This document shows positions 37,159 through 49,779 of a DNA stretch of 64,000 nucleotides, piece after piece. The notes under the pieces were generated by a model. That model made no database searches. It was not told the origin of the DNA and worked only from the letters and a program-made list of their open reading frames with translations. Position 1 is the first letter of the stretch, and each line of letters opens with the position of its first letter. Origin of the DNA: Symmetrospora coprosmae (lineage: Eukaryota; Basidiomycota; Cystobasidiomycetes; Symmetrosporaceae); the NCBI GenBank assembly GCA_008802785.1, contig VUYT01000014.1, positions 310,001 to 374,000 on the forward strand. Direction: 5' to 3'. A program made the translations under genes and the position numbers.

Positions 37159-38028
37159 AGGCGATGCCGTCCCTTCATCGCGCTTCGCGACTAATAGTCC
37201 AGGCTCTTCCTGATGCCTCTGCCGGAGTACATATACGTTGGAGTTGAGGCAGTCTCGAGCCTGTCGCATCGCACAAGTCCATAAGCTCGTCCTGGCAGCA
37301 CCGGCGCCGGCGTGCGTGTTAGCCACGATGTCTGCGCCGAGCCGGTTTGAAGACCCTTCATCGTCGTCCGAGGACATAAGGAGGTCCGTCGTGGACAGGG
37401 CAGCACAGAAATCGTCAGGCTTTCTTGGGCGACCGTGCGAGCGTCGATCTGCAACAGGCAGAGAAGGACAGCCCGAAGGAGGAGGAGGAGAAGCGTCAAA
37501 AGCACAACGACGACCTTCACTGGCGAGATAGCTCTCTACGGTAACATTGCCGGCGAGAAACCGTTGCGAGTACTGCAACGGCCAGCTCGCTCGCTGTCAG
37601 AGAGGGAGGTGGACAACCTTCTGGCCGCAAGAACTCCGCTATCGAAGAAGCGCTTCCGAACATGGCTGTCATGAGTGAGAGGCATAACGGCGGCAGGCTC
37701 GTGTGATGGAACCAGCGGATAGGTGGGTCCGTCTAGAACCAGGTGCTCTCGCGGGGTGGTTGTAGTCCCCGTCTCGAGCGTGGCAAGCTCGCCGTTGTGC
37801 AGCAAATTGCGCAGAAGCCTGCAGCCGGGCACTTCAAGTGTCACAGCGTGCTCCGGTCAGAGAGTCCTCTAGCTGTTGTGCTCCATCGCTGTTGTCCGAA
37901 GTCAAGGGTCGCTGTGCCGTCTGCCGCGCTGCTCTGTCCGCTTTGACCGTGGCCGCGCTCTGCGCCCCTGGCTTGTCCCTTGCCAGCACCACCGCGCCAA
38001 CCACACGCAACGGCAACACCTGCGCAAG
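37159..38028. other. Intergenic, 3' flank of MYND B and V-ATPase c'' promoter
   Basis: 870 bases. Open frames occur on both strands, for example 37536-37844 minus, but none starts with a usable ATG at its head, shows splice pairs or contains a motif. I see nothing I can support. Confidence 0.35.
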
Positions 38029-39205
38029 ATGGCCTACTCGTCGCCCCTAGGCCTTGTTCTCTACACCAGCGTCCTGCTATTCGTCACCGTCGCCCTGTAC
38101 CTGCTCTTGTGAGCGACCGTCCGGCGCGGCGAGCACGGGCTCAGGATCCCCAATGCTGACGACATGCTGCGACCGCGACGCTCCACCACATATAGCACGG
38201 GCTCAGGCGAGGTCTTCAATGTCGGCTCTTTCCTCGAGAACACATCCCCGCATGCATGGGCAATGACGGGCGTCGGGCTCAACATCGGCCTGAGCGTTGT
38301 CGGAGCTGGATGGTGCGGGCGTGACCACTGGCTGCATGGCTGGGCAGCTTGAGCGGTGATCTCGCTTTGCGATACGAGCTGACGCGACCTCTTTGCCTGG
38401 CCGTGGCTCTGCTGCTGCCTTTGTGCGCAATCTAGGGGGATATTCGTCACGGGCGCATCCATCCTCGGAGGAGGTGTTCGCGCTCCGAGGATCCGCACCA
38501 AGAATCTCATCAGGTGGGATCTCGGCGGTCGGCCATGACGGCAGCTTCATAGCTGATACGTCTGCTCACTCACCGCAGTATCATTTTCTGCGAGGTCGTC
38601 GGCATCTACGGCGTCATCGGCGGTGAGCCACCTCCCAGCCGCACATCTCGCAGGCCAACACTAACAAGCTTCAAACGCCTTCCCGCCTTGATAGCTATCG
38701 TCTTCAGCTCCAAGATCGGCACGAGTAATTCCTTTGAGGAACTATACACCAAAAACAACTACTTCACAGGTGCGGACCGTATTCTCAAAGTCCCGGATGC
38801 GCAAAGCAGTGCTCTCGAGCTGATCACGGCTCATAATAGGATTCTCGCTCTTCTTTGGCGGCCTCACAATGGGCATGTGCAACTTGTTGTGCGGTGTGGC
38901 TGTCGGCATTTCCGGCTCGAACGCTGCATTGGCGGACGCGGCGAATCCGACGCTCTTCGTCAAGATCCTTGTCATCGAGGTCTTCAGCTCCATCTTGGGC
39001 CTTTTCGGATTGATTGGTGAGCCTCAAATATCTCTTACATCCGTTCAAGGACAAGGCTGATGCTCGCGCCATGTCCCGTCTCATAGTCGGCCTCCTGGTG
39101 GTGAGTGCGGACATCACGCTGCGTTCAGGCGCATGGACGCGAAAAGTACTGACGCAAAGCACTGTCTCACTCTCGCAGTCCGGTAAAGCGGCAGAGTTCG
39201 CATAG
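38029..39205 (+). CDS. VMA16: V-ATPase proteolipid subunit c''
   Basis: Eight small exons: 38029-38108, 38196-38312, 38436-38513, 38579-38622, 38695-38769, 38840-39016, 39087-39100 and 39179-39205, giving 203 residues. It is part of the membrane rotor ring of the vacuolar proton pump. Marks: an extra N-terminal helix ([17 protein letters not shown]), [36 protein letters not shown], the helix [17 protein letters not shown] with its proton-carrying Glu, [18 protein letters not shown], and [19 protein letters not shown]. Exon 7 is only 14 nt. Start chosen at the first ATG in frame. Confidence 0.95.
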
Positions 39206-39941
39206 AAAGGCCTGGGCCGGCGTATGCCTGTGGGCGTGGCGCAGCGCGTGTCCATGGGCGTTCGCACCGCTCGTCCGCAATCCTTTTTGTCGTTCATCCG
39301 CAATGTATACATTCGCAACAGTGTTCACTGAGTCACACGGCTCTGCATGACACTAACAGGGCACTGACGTACTCAGGCAGGTCGATGACGGTCGCCTCCA
39401 TCGGTTGTCAGGATTCTATCTCCGCTCCGCTCCGTCATGGGCAACGTGGCCATGCATGAATTCCGTCGGGAGCTCGCGGAGTTTCTAGCGTGAGGCACGT
39501 AGCAACAACGGCATCAAACCGGTGATCGCAAGCTCATGTGGGCCCTGCTCGTTGCACAAACAAACGTGGATCGCGGGGATGCGGTTGCATGTCTTCGGGA
39601 CCATTCCTGCGCGTCACAGCTTCGATGGGACGGATTGACGTGCCCTTGTTCTGGGTCTATCTTCCCTTCCACCTTTCCGTTCGTCATATTCGCATTCGCA
39701 ACCACCTACGTCTGCCATCCTACCGTTCAGACTGCACCTCCCTGCGTGTGAGTGAAGGAAGGGACTTCCTTCTCCGGCTGGGCCTTTGCGCTCCGCAGCA
39801 AATTCGACGCGTCCGGACGTCTGGTCGCGCACCTCAAATCTGCTGTGCTCATTACTGTTGCAGTCTCTGACAGCTCCTGCCAGCGACCATCAAGCTCTGA
39901 AGCCGCACGAACACCCGCCAAAAGCGAGCCGCCGAGCAGGC
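39206..39941. other. Intergenic before the first CCCH gene
   Basis: 736 bases between two plus-strand genes. No supported coding frame or repeat. Confidence 0.4.
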
Positions 39942-42186
39942 ATGACGCACTTGGTCATTGAGCACCCACGAGGCGGAGGGACTCTCTTTGTCTCTCAAGC
40001 ATCGGTCGCATCCGTCCTGGCTGCGCTGCAGATTCCGGACGACGTCTCACTACTGGACGCGGCCGAACTCGACGGCGCCGTCAAGCGGTGCGACGGTGCG
40101 GCTCGCCCACAAGGCATCTCATCTCCCCTGTCAGCCAAAGCTCACGGTTCTCGTCTTTGTGCGCAGACGCCATCGCGACGCTCGCCTTCCTGGAGACGTG
40201 CCCTGTCGCGGACATCCCGGCCACGCCCGAGTGGGTCAGGAGACTGCCGTCCAAGACCGGACCAGGCATGTGTGCTCAGTCGCTGCGTCTGTCATAATTC
40301 GCAGGGCCGCATCACATCCTGTCGTTGCTCCGGTCGACCTGTCCTACATCGATGGCATCACTAATTTTCCGAGCCTGGCCTCTCTCACCTTCGGCCACTC
40401 AGCGGATGCCGACAATCAAGCTGAACCCATATTGATCGACGAACTTGATCGCAGCAACCCGCTTCACTGGCTCTACTCGCCATCCGCCGCGCTGCCTGTC
40501 CCGACGTTCCACCAGCTCCAGACGCATTGCTCCAGCCTGTCGCTCGCGAGTGTCTCTTCCGCCCCGACTTCCTCGACGTCCCTTAGCACCAGTACGACGC
40601 TCACCAGTCTATGCTCGCATGCGGACCAAGAGTCGCATCTTGGCATCCCCGTGCGCGAAGGGATGTTCGAGACCTGCTCAATCTGGTCTGCCACGACACC
40701 GAGCGACGCTGGCAGTGACGAGACGTCCGACGCTGAGAGTCAAGGCCCCACGGGACAGCCAGGCACCCTTCCGAGTCCTGCAAATCCGACTATCGACGTC
40801 GTTCGGGCGCGAGCTCTGCCGGCCGATCCAGCGGACATGAACCCGTCGCGAAAGCCTGTGTCGCCGAGAGAGCCTCGCGAGCGGCAGCTCGAGCCAGGTG
40901 TGATATACTACACGGGAAGCATCAAGAGCTCGATGCAACGGCCAGCTCGCCGCCTCTTGGATCCGGAGCTTCCCATGCACAAGCACCTGCCGTGCGTGTC
41001 CTACCGCCCTTGCTGCCATGATTCTGCGCGCCCTGCCTGACTCTGATTCGCTGCATACAGTTACCCTCCGTGCAACAAGCATTACTCGCGCGATGCCGGC
41101 TGTGAAGAGCTAGACTGCCAATACGGGTGAGGCTATAGCTTCTGTCTGCTTCTGCTTGTAACGAGCTCTGCGGAAAAGACCACTGATGGGCCCGATTGCC
41201 CACGTTTGCCGTTATGCTCGGGATCCAGGCACGACTATCTGCTGACAGCAGATGAGATCCAGCACCTGCGGATCAACATGAGGAAGTCTCCCTGCCCAAA
41301 GCTCAAGAGGGGTCAATCCTGCGATGCTGGCGAAGAAGGCTGCGTTGCCGGGCACTTTTGTCCTTACGGCCGCGAGTGCAGATATGGGTGAGCGGAGGGT
41401 CGCAGGTGGCTGCGTGTCGAGCGGATGGAAGCTGATGCCGCAATGTCATGTTTCCGTTGGTCGATTGCTCCGCGTCGCAGGGCCGACTGCGTCTTCCTCG
41501 CTCTACCTGACGCACATGCTCGCGATCCCATCGTGGCCTGTCCGACACGTCATGCCGACCTTGTGCCGTTCCGGGCTGACGAGCGTGTACAGAAGCTAGC
41601 AGCGCAGGCGCGTTGCGAACTTTTGCGCCAGACGCAATATCACAAGCAGCTGAGGGCCTGGGAGCTTGAGCGGTCGCCTCGGCATTTTCTCGCGGCTCAC
41701 CACCCTAACTTCGACGCTGGTGCGCGCTCTGCGCCAAGTGGAGATCATGCGTGTCTTCAGCAGCCTCTTATGCTGCCATTCCCGCAGCAGCAGCCACCCG
41801 TCCATCTCCAGCAGCCTCGACACGCTCAGCGGCAGGAACAGCCCGTCGACTTTATCCGCTGGACCGACATGCCCGCTCGGCTCCATGACCCGACCTCTTC
41901 AGAGCAATACGCAATGGGCAGGCTCCGTCAGAGCTCGGTGGGCACGCACACCAGTATGGTTGCGGCAGGTCAGGCAGGCAGAGAGGCGGGAGCTGGCGGT
42001 AATCAGAGCTCGGACATCCCTCCTATCGCGAAGCTGGGCTCTTCAGCTCCGAGGGCAAAGTCGGAGGAGCGTTTCTCGAAACAGCGGGCCAGCCGGCATG
42101 CTCTTTCGGTATCGCAGAATGGTACGGCTGTCCCAAGCGAGCGAGGACGGAAGAAGCAGACGGGCCGCAAGGCCGGTTCTGCATAG
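39942..42186 (+). CDS. CCCH-type zinc-finger protein, tandem paralog C
   Basis: Exons 39942-40095, 40167-40269, 40305-40991, 41061-41126, 41229-41387 and 41481-42186 encode about 624 residues. The core holds consecutive fingers: PCNKHYSRDAGC with ELDCQYGH (Cys-x9-Cys-x4-Cys-x3-His), the linker HDYLLTADEIQHLRINMRK, a second finger (Cys-x8-Cys-x6-Cys-x3-His), and a Cys pattern CPYGRECRYGADC. Such fingers usually bind RNA. Both ends are low complexity, Ser/Thr-rich before and Gln/Ala-rich after. The intron at 40270-40304 would be only 35 nt, unusually short, so that junction is uncertain. The next gene is a paralog. Confidence 0.75.
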
Positions 42187-42872
42187 GGGTAGAGGGGCGA
42201 AGTAGGGCGGCTTCAGGCGCGGGCAGCCATTAGGTCACTGATTGAGCCCTGTAGAGTAGCACGAGCATTGCAGCAGCGTACAGAGCGGCCTTCACCTGCC
42301 AGATGCCCCTCGCACAACCGTCTGTTTTGCCACCGCCGACCTCGGAGAGCTCCGAGGGCGAGATCTATCCACTTGCTCAGCCTCAGACATATCGGTCCTA
42401 AGACGTCGCAGCCAATGAACACAGCAATGATAGCGTCGATGCATGTCGCACACGAGAACGAACTGGCAGGAGGTGACCGATAGCGGACTGACGGACTCGA
42501 GGCGGACACGGCGGCACGGCTGCGGAGCGGATGAGCGGGAGGAGCGGAAGGAGGTCAACCCCCCATGTCCGCTTCTTCGCGAGCCTTCGCCCGACGCGGA
42601 GGCGCTACTGGTGTGCACTGACGACAGCGCACCCCCCGTCGGCCAATCACCAGTCTTTTCCCCCCCCATCCATGCTGAGGAAGCCTCTGAGAGAGAGGGA
42701 GGTCCGCCGAGGGAAAGGGGGTGCTGAACACCTTGATGAGGGTGTCGGAGCTGCTCCCGATCTCATCCTCTGCTCTGCTCAATTCCTTGCAGTTACCCAC
42801 CTCGATTGCTTCCGTTCGCCCTCTCTCCCTCCCCTCGACCTCCGACCTCCGTAACCGTCAACGCGCAGCGGG
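42187..42872. other. Spacer between the tandem CCCH genes
   Basis: 686 bases with the promoter of paralog D. C-rich homopolymer runs near 42660. No coding evidence. Confidence 0.4.
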
Positions 42873-45800
42873 ATGGGCTCGAGCGCCGACCCTGCTTCCT
42901 TCAGCTACCCTGCCGCATTCGGGCTGGATCTCCTGCGCGCTCTGGACGACGACGAGCTGCTATCACCCGTGTCGCACCGCAGACCGAGCGCGAGCACGTC
43001 CATCGTGAGCAATGGCATGACCACAGCAGCAACGACCGACTCGAGCGCCGGCACCCCGCCGTCGGCGAGCACCATGGCCTCTACCAATCACAGCACGAGT
43101 TCCGGCTCAGGAGCTGCCTCCCTCTTTGGGTTCAACAATGCATCGGCTGGCAACGAGACGCTGTACGGCGGAGGACAGCAGATCCTGCAGCATCCTTCTT
43201 CACACCAACACCAGCAGGACTCCCAATCTGGAGAAGCTGGCAGCTTCGGAGCAGCAGCAGTAGTCCATGGGCCAGGCGGGGGACTCTCGCTGAATGTCCT
43301 CTCTGAGCTTGTCAAAAGGGTCGTCTCCCTCGAGGGGCGTGTCACCCATCTAGAGAGCGAGGTGGGCCGTGTTGACATCGCGACCTGTCGTGATAAACGT
43401 CGAAATGACGCCTCTGACGCGCTTCTCTCAATACAGCTCTTCCGGAGCTACTCAAGACTCGAGAGACAAGGGCAGGAGAATCTAGATCTCAAGAACCTTC
43501 TGTCGCACGTACAAGCGCGAAACGCAAAGAACGAGGCCGCGCTGCAGCAGAGCAAGGGCAACAACGGCGCCTACTCCGGGACCAGCGGCGCGAGCCTCAA
43601 CGGGCATCCCAATACCAGTGGACGGCCTCACTCTGGCACATCCTACACAGCAGGCGCTACAGGCGCTACTCCTCCATCTCTCGGCATCACGACAGCCCCC
43701 GCCGCCAGGAACGCCTTTGCCGCTGTGCACTCGCCTTCTTCTCACTCAGTCTCCGACTCTTCACCCACATCAGCTCACGACAATAGCTTTGCCTCCATCG
43801 ATGGCATCCTTGAATCAGCCGCCACACCGCCCTCATCAGCGTCCTACCAAGCGGCAGCGCATGGCGCCTTCCCTTCTTCAGGCCGACTTGGTACGGGACT
43901 CGGGCCGCCGACTTCCCTTCCCACGGTCCTGCAGAACCAGCTAGCCGACCTTCGCACCCTGCGCAGCACGGCCTGGGACGCGCAGAGAAGGGCGTCAGCG
44001 GCCGGGACTCCGCGACCGCCCTTCACCAGCGGACCTTCATCGGCTTTGCACACCTCAGCCTCCTTGCCGAGCATCACAGACGCGCCCGCAGCCGCCTCCC
44101 TGGCCCACCCGTTCTCCAGCCAGCGGAGCAATCCTGGCGAGCCGTCGCGCTCGCCGACTTCTACCGACCTCTCCTCGTCGGCCACCCTAACGGACGCTTC
44201 GCCATCGAATACCGGATTCGAGTATATCCCGAGTGCTCCTGCCGCCATGCTCAAAGGCCACCTTACCCACCGCAAAGGCAGCGTCTCGCACGTCCAGCCC
44301 GATGGACGCTGCCACACATCGCTCGACGCCATGCCGGAGGAGGAGGACGTCCTGCTTGAGCCTATAGGTCCGCCGCCATTCTACAAGGAGCGCGTCCCGC
44401 TCTCCGTCACGGGCGACGAGATGTTCGAGGTGCGCGTGCACAAGCCGGAGTGCCCCGTGGGTCAGGCAGAAGAGCGCGACGCGCGCGAGGCAGAGGAGCT
44501 GCGCGCCCAGGGGCTGCCGGTCGCTGCGATCGGAGGGCAGGAGGAGGAGGAGTGCGAGTGCCCCGAACGTGCCTACCGCACCCGAGACGGGAAGCCTACC
44601 CTGTACTACTACTGCGGAAGCCTCAACCCTGTCCACAATGGCCGAGCATGGAGGAGACCCGATCCTCGACTGGCGATGCACAAGCAGGTGCCCATGGCGC
44701 CCTGCAACCGACACCATCTCCTCAAGGGCGGATGCATCGACGTCACCTGCCCGTATGCGTGAGTGGAGTTGCTTGCTCTCGGACATCTGGCGCGCCAACG
44801 CTCACGCAGCGCAGCGGCTGACAGACTGTCCTGGTCCTTGCCGATGCTAACCTGACCTGACTCGCTCATTGGACTATAGACACGACTACTTGCTCACGGC
44901 AGACGAGATCACCCAGCTTCGTATCAACAGCAAGAAGAGCCCTTGCGTGCATCTCAAAAGGGGCAAGATCTGCCCGGATGGCGAGGAGCAGTGTCAGGTG
45001 GGCTTGTTGGCGGTTGGCCTGGCCCACGGCGACGCTGACGAGTGCCTGTGCATTTGCATTGACAGATGGGCCACGGCTGCCCGAGCGGCTCAGACTGCCG
45101 ATATGGGTGAGTCGTCTGCGTCATATTCCACCCTAAATTGTCGCTCACGACCACCTGACTGACTGCTATCCGGCTTCGTACATTCCGACATATAGCTACG
45201 ACTGCAAATTCATCGCAATCCGTGTGTCCCGAAGCGCTTCTTCCTCTTGCTGAGGCGTTGTCAGTAAGCTGACGCGCTTCACCGTCACGCAGCCGGCATG
45301 CACAACTGCGCGCCAATTCTAGCCCCGCCAAAGAGGCTTTGTCACATCCCTCCCTATTCAGCCAACGAGCAGCTTCATCGCTTTGCCGAGATTGCTGCTC
45401 GCACATCCGGCTTTCCCACCTCCGCTGCGCCTCGACACGCCAATGACAGCGCCTCTGGCAACGGGACCGTAGCAGCAGTCTCGCGCAGGAATTCCGAGAG
45501 CGCGCGAGGGGGTTACGCTGCTGTCGCGGGAGGTGTCAGCACTGCATCGAGTGCATACGCGCTACCTCCCACCCCTTCGCCGGTGGAGGCCCGCCCCCAC
45601 CAAACGCAGTCGCACCACCACCATGTCCCCGGCACCCGCCCACCTCATGCTATCCGCGTACGAGGCACAAGAGGCCGAGGTGGTGGATCTACTCGACGCG
45701 GCGAGTCCAACTTCCCGCCCCCGGCTTTCCGTGGCCGCACCCTCGCAGAGATGCAGCTGCAAGCCAACAGCGCGGCGATCGTAGGCGGTCCGGGACCCGT

Positions 45801-46329
45801 GCCTTCAACTCGGCGTATGTCCAGCAGCATTGGCAGTCGTGCCTTCCCAGTCGCAGGGAACGACAATACCACCACCAATGTATCTCCGTCGGCTGTGAAT
45901 CAGAGCAGCAACGCCAGACTTCGCGCTCTCGAGATCGTCAATCCCGCCACGAGGCACGCCGCCAATATGAATGCTCAGTTCCAGCAGCTCCTGCTCCACC
46001 AGCAGCAACAGCAGCAGCACCGCGAGTCTGAGCAAGAGCAGCAGCAGGGCCACCATAGGGAGGAGTCGGGCTACTATAGTCAAGATCAGGGCCAAGGAGA
46101 GACCCACGGAGAGAGCCATGCCACCTCTGTCCACGCCCAGAAGAAGAGCCGTCCTCCCTTTGCCCACACTAGCAATGCGTACCAGTCCTACGGGGACTAC
46201 ATAGACAAGAACAAGGAATACACGCAACAGCCTCAGAGTCAGGGCCCTGCCAACAACGAGATTGCCGGCGGTCAGGGAACCTCGCTCCAGATCGAGCACC
46301 CGTCGCCGTCGCGCTCGCCTTCCTCCTGA
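42873..46329 (+). CDS. CCCH-type zinc-finger protein, tandem paralog D
   Basis: Exons 42873-43361, 43437-44758, 44880-44997, 45066-45106, 45196-45221 and 45293-46329 encode about 1010 residues. The first intron (75 nt, stop-free, with a CTGAC branch point) is inferred because removing it joins a coiled coil: RVTHLESE to LFRSYSRLERQGQENLDLK. A 400-residue Ser/Thr/Ala-rich region follows, then YYYCGSLNPVHN and the fingers PCNRHHLLKGGC, HDYLLTADEITQLRIN, a second CCCH finger and CPSGSDCRYGYDC, matching paralog C in order and spacing. The C-terminal 340 residues are Gln/Ser/His-rich. Exons 4 and 5 are 41 and 26 nt. Only D has the coiled coil. Confidence 0.75.
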
Positions 46330-46845
46330 AGGCAAGTAGAGCTACATCGCCCGCAGAGGACACCTAAACACCCGACAGGCCAAAAGGCCAAAAGGCCAAC
46401 TTTCAGCCTCATCTGCCCAAACGAGCTCACCCGGAACCGAGATACGCAAAGCTTTCTGCTTCAACCACGTCTATAGCCTATCTCAGCCTTGCTCATCCCT
46501 TTTCCCTCTCTGTCTGCCCTTGCTCAGTCTCAGCGTCACGTTCTGGCGGCTCAAGTCTTATCGTCCTCACCTCTGCGCTATGCCCTCCCATCCTCGTTAT
46601 ACTGCAATGCTCCCTCCCTCCGCTTGCATGTAGAGCCGTCTGCCCCATACCCCGAGTCCTCGAATCAACGGGAAACAGCGCTGCTAGCCAGTCGCGTCGG
46701 CGAGGCTTAGAATGTGATCTCTCACGACAACCGATGCAATGCAGACCCTCTTCATGTCTGTTCGTTCCGCATTGCACGTCAGGACGATGCCTTCTTTCTC
46801 GGCTCTACAACAACACACATCTGCCGCGCTTGCGTCATTCTCCCA
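46330..46845. terminator. Convergent 3' region, CCCH gene D / STN1-like gene
   Basis: 516 bases between converging stops. It contains a short triplicated word GGCCAAAA near 46378-46398. No gene. Confidence 0.35.
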
Positions 46846-49342
46846 TCAAATCATGCCCATCGCCTCTTCCACCGTCTCCCGCGTAATGTACCGGAACATG
46901 TCGTCCTGCCTCTTTAGCATCTCCAGTACTACATCCACGGACGGTCGGCGTGACTGGGTGCCCGCACCATCCAGGAAGTTGCGCATCGTGAGCTGCTCAA
47001 CGAGTGGCAGAAAGGCCTCTGCCGAGATGAGCGAATACGTCTCTGAGTCCTCCTGTTGCGAAGCCTTGCTTGCAGAACAGCTGAGCTCCGAACATGCCGC
47101 CTTGTCATTGCGCGTCGGACGAGACATCGCCGCGTTGCCATCTTTGACACACAGGCAGCTGCTGGCGGGTCGAACCTTCTCCACATGCAGTTCGGGAGGG
47201 TGGCAGCGGAGCACGCCATCCCGAACGAGCGTTGTGATGGACCAGTTGAGAACCTTCGCCTTCCTGGCGATGATGAAGTCCTCCTTGCCTGCTGCGCCGG
47301 GCCGAGAGCTCGTCCTAGAGGCGCCGGGCCGGGCAGGCGACGAGGTAGGCAGAATGACGGAGGCATCTACACCCTTTGCCCTTGCCCTTTCGCTAGGCTC
47401 CAAGAGCTCCGCCTCACGCTTGTATTCCTGTTTGGCGCATTGCCGGAGCAGCCAGTCTAGTGAACGATCCCTCGCCAGGTCCTGCACGTTGAATCGACGT
47501 TCCTCCTTCAACTGTGTTCTAGCTCCAGGCTCGAGCTCGGGCTGCATGCCATCCAAAATCCGCTCGCAGCTGGCCGCGCCTGACCGGCCAGAGATAGACG
47601 GGTGCACCGAGTGCCGCCGGAAGTGCTGCTGTAGGTACAACAGGAAGTTCTCCCGTGTCACTGGGCGCCGCTCGTCTGCCAGCGTCTTGAGCGAGGGGAG
47701 CTTCGCCCGACTGCGCTTAGGGCCGGAGCTCGTATTGCGGACGGAGGTCGTGGGCGACTGAGAAAGATTGAAGGTGGTGCCGTTCAGCTGATAAGGCCAG
47801 TAAGTCAGCTAGATCCGCGTGCTATTCAATAGCAGAGAGAGAAGGGCCGGCCTACAAGGCTGCTCGTGAGACCCGTCATGCTGCTCGTCTCTGATGGCGT
47901 TGCCCCGCCTTGGGTCAGAGTGTGGTCCATGTCCTCGCGTGTATCGCTGTCATTAAGTACCGATCCCTGCGACTCTACCACTAGGGCGGGCCCTCCCACG
48001 ATAAAGTCCAGCACCCTGTCCCTCCGACTGTACACCTCCCGCATCAACCTCCTCGCTTCGCGCTGGTGATGCCATTCTGCGTATCGATTTGCAGGATCGG
48101 CAGTGTCGATCCTGTCGATTCTATACGCGTCCAGCTGACGCTCACCGTTCTTCGGGTTAACGCTAATATTGCCGATGATGCGGACCAGTGACCCTTCCGC
48201 ATGTATTGGCGGGACGAAGTGCGCGGGCGCGTCTGGCTTGCCTTTCCTGGCAGCAGGGGGGACCGCCGGCGGGGCCGTATACCGATAGACCCACAGCCTC
48301 GGGTCGGACTTTGGCGTTGTGTCGTCGCTGCTGTCGTACTCATCCAGCACAAGGGGGTCTCCACTCGTGCCGCCACCGCTCGTCCGGTCTGCAATTAGGT
48401 CGTGCCCGGCTTCCTGCGTGTGAGCACGTCGGAAGATCTTCATTTCGTGCTGATAGACGTGCTGTGGACGGACAATGCACGTCATGGTCGCGCCAGAGTC
48501 ATCGTCGACTGCGAAACAGGCGGAGCGAGGAGGACGTCCGCAGGCGCATTAGCTTCCATCGTGTAGCGCATTAGCGCAACGTACTGACGACGTAGCGGGT
48601 CGGACTCACTGTCGTAGAAGATGAGCGACACCTCCTCGTGCGTCGGCTCCTCCTGGTCCACATTGTCGCCACCCGCGCCGTCCGTTGCCCGCCCTTTGCC
48701 CTTCCAGGGCCTGCTGCGCTCCTTCTCGCGTTTGACGGTGTAGATGACCTTGGTCTTTACGACAGTAGCCACGACTTCGCAGCGCTCGAACGGTATGCGC
48801 TCGACCAGGCAGCACGTAATCCCGCTGCTCGCCTTGTTGCGGGAAGAGGCGCCGATGCCGGCTCGCTGCTCTGCATGCAGCGGTATGCGGCCCTTGCGCA
48901 CGCGGGCCGGCTGTGTTTGCCCTTCGTCGTTGACACGCCCGACAATGTCGACCACTTGCAGCTTTACAATGCTCCGGGCGCTCTTGAGGTAGAGGTTCAG
49001 GCGTGTCACTAGCTCACTGTCGAGCTCCAGACGGTCCCGGGTGGACTGCTCCTCCAGGTCGTCGTTGGCATCGATGACAATGGCATCTGTGTGATATCTT
49101 GCCCCTCCTCCTTCTCTTCTGCTAGTGCTACCCTGAAGAGTGCCTCCCTGCATGCCGTGCAGCTGTTGCCATGTCGAAGCCATCCCCTTCGCGGGTGGCT
49201 TGTGTCCCATCTCCGTAGCCGCCTTCTTCGCTGACGGGAATGAGCGCGACAGGAGCGACAAGTTGGAGCATATCCTCGAATCTGCACTCATGGGCATGGG
49301 CATCGGGGTGGGCGACCATACCATAGCTGCTGCTGCGGCCAT
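46846..49342 (-). CDS. STN1-like OB-fold protein, telomere CST complex candidate
   Basis: Exons 49342-48610, 48508-47856 and 47787-46846 encode 775 residues. Splicing intron 1 joins VSLIFYD to IDDDSGATMTCIVRPQ, an OB-fold strand pair like that of Stn1 (family form: DDGSG followed by a C-V-R strand). Upstream lies KLQVVDIVGRV and VVATVVKTKVIYTV; downstream GSLVRIIGNISVNP, then QLDAYRIDRIDTADPANRYAEW, and PVTRENFLLYLQQHF, which resembles the Stn1 region after the OB fold. Stn1 works with Ten1 and Cdc13/Ctc1 to cap telomeres and recruit polymerase alpha. It is longer than typical Stn1, with disordered inserts. The call is from pattern only. Start: ATG 49342; a later ATG at about 49181 is possible. 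Confidence 0.6.
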
Positions 49343-49779
49343 TGTTCCTGGTGAGTGAGCCTGGCAGTCGGCGGGAGGGAGAGCGACGGGCGTGCGGGCA
49401 TGGACAAGGTGAGCCTGGCTGGGCGGAAAAGGGAGGGAGGGAGGGAGGCATCTGCGGAGAATGAGCGTCACATACAAGAGATCAAATCGGTATGTGTGCG
49501 TGTCCGTTGCTTCCCTGCTGGATCTGCTCAACCTCGGAAGCCTCGCCCAGTCCAAATGCACCCACCACGCGACTACTTTCTTGCCACCGAAGCGCGTCTC
49601 GAGGGAGGAACAGCGGCTGACATTGCTTGAATGCAGATGCTGTGGCATCGAAGCGCAGGTCTGTGTACCGTATCAACAACATGCCACTGTCTAGATTCCG
49701 CACTGCTCCTCCAGCATAACAAACCTTCTTTCCCGTACGCTCAAGAATCAAAGCAACAGCCAACTCCCTGCCGTCGCCA
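49343..49779. other. Intergenic, STN1-like promoter and ERF2 3' flank
   Basis: 437 bases between two minus-strand genes. GGGA runs near 49430-49450. Nothing else supported. Confidence 0.4.

Noticed and set aside
37135-37844. Two minus-strand frames that might form a small gene after MYND B
   Set aside because: The upper frame has no usable ATG at its head, the two cannot be joined convincingly and no family word is present.
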